Both the position numbers and the translations under genes were made by a program. Of a DNA stretch of 64,000 nucleotides, positions 63,808 through 64,000 are shown one piece after another. The stretch spans positions 124,001 through 188,000 of the forward strand of contig JBBSLP010000001.1 of the NCBI GenBank assembly GCA_038255145.1, written 5' to 3'. Every line of letters starts with the position of its first letter. The first letter of the stretch is position 1. Under the pieces are notes generated by a model. That model saw only the letters and a list, made by a program, of their open reading frames with translations. It was not told the DNA's origin and did no database searches. The stretch comes from WHTX01 sp038255145 (GTDB taxonomy: Bacteria > Actinomycetota > Acidimicrobiia > Acidimicrobiales > CAIXPF01).

Positions 63808-64000
63808 GCGCGGCGGCGGCCGATGTCGCCGCGGCGCGCCTACCTCCGCCGGGCCTCGCCGGCCTGGACCCGGCCTGGTCGCGCCTGGTCACCGTGGCCG
63901 GGCCCGACGGTGTGGCCCACAGCTGGCACGTGCTCGACAGCGACGCCGGCCCTTCGTCCGGCTCGTCTGACGCCACCGCCGAGACCCGGGTGACCCTGCT
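63804..64000 (+). CDS. N-terminus of an OleB-like alpha/beta hydrolase (possibly OleBC fusion), cut by the window edge
   Basis: 65 residues are visible from GTG 63804, which overlaps the oleA stop by four bases. The sequence begins VSAAAADVAAARLPPPGLAG, then LDPAWSRLVTVAGPDGVAHS and WHVLDSD, the typical start of OleB (beta-lactone decarboxylase of the haloalkane dehalogenase fold) and of actinobacterial OleBC fusions. Catalytic residues lie beyond the window. The translational coupling with oleA supports an ole cluster; whether OleC is fused and OleD follows cannot be seen. Confidence 0.8.
   Translation, partial: MSAAAADVAAARLPPPGLAGLDPAWSRLVTVAGPDGVAHSWHVLDSDAGPSSGSSDATAETRVTL

Noticed and set aside
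1..64000. Insertion sequences, integrases, prophage genes or attachment sites
   Set aside because: No transposase, integrase or phage structural protein was recognised on either strand and no flanking repeats of that kind were seen.

Overview
The window is very GC-rich (about 70% or more by eye), almost fully coding, and carries no rRNA, tRNA, CRISPR array or recognisable insertion sequence. Its gene set is actinobacterial: a mycothiol-type DsbA/nitroreductase, a DinB/DUF664 mycothiol-S-transferase-like protein, an F420-type (LLM) oxidoreductase, a CaiB/BaiF CoA-transferase, a DUF3817 protein and VapBC/FitAB-type toxin-antitoxin genes. Many genes have a TANNNT -10 box only 6-8 nt before an ATG or GTG, the leaderless architecture common in actinobacteria. 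The protein families suggest the class Acidimicrobiia (Iamia/Ilumatobacter-like), but this is inference.

Left part (1-30.6 kb): mixed housekeeping and lipid metabolism. It holds a partial nitronate monooxygenase, a DUF2383 protein, a CoA-transferase, RecQ with a phosphoribosyltransferase-like tail, a universal stress protein, DoxX, a glutathionyl-hydroquinone-reductase-like gene lacking its catalytic N-terminus, a collagen-like surface protein, siroheme synthase CysG, uroporphyrinogen-III synthase HemD, YceI, a duplicated-domain lipoprotein, a cold-shock protein, an FtsX/ATPase/SGNH operon, a BKACE enzyme, a membrane protein plus MarR/ArsR pair, a broken LLM oxidoreductase, a divergent TetR/MFS pair around a 26-bp operator, an acyl-CoA carboxylase subunit, EngB and a DEAD-box RNA helicase.

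Centre (30.6-38.2 kb): the main discovery. Six genes on the minus strand overlap by 1-4 nt or lie 10 nt apart: MCP, CheW, CheA with a C-terminal receiver, CheB, CheR with TPR-like repeats, and a receiver-GGDEF protein. This is the gene content of the Pseudomonas Wsp surface-sensing system, whose output is c-di-GMP. The first gene is preceded by a sigma-28 (FliA/WhiG/SigD)-type promoter. The receiver of the GGDEF output has Ser in place of the phospho-accepting Asp and the CheB receiver is degenerate, so the signalling logic probably differs from Wsp.

Right part (38.2-64 kb): an XRE-cupin regulator, an ABC exporter pair, an MFS transporter, a PQQ-type beta-propeller lipoprotein, a gamma-glutamyltransferase, a BNR/Asp-box propeller protein, an acyl-CoA-dehydrogenase-like monooxygenase, an N-terminally shortened crotonase, an HxlR regulator, a methyltransferase, a DinB protein, a Baeyer-Villiger-type monooxygenase, a polytopic membrane protein, a PQQ sugar-dehydrogenase-like lipoprotein, a Tat-exported cyclase, zwf, a PAP2 phosphatase, a FitAB/VapBC module, a cysteine-synthase-fold protein, and the start of an ole (long-chain olefin) cluster, oleA followed by the N-terminus of an OleB-like hydrolase that runs off the window.

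Three enzyme genes (5.9, 22.5 and 49.6 kb) have lost short conserved segments, one of them with a frameshift. This deserves a check against raw reads.
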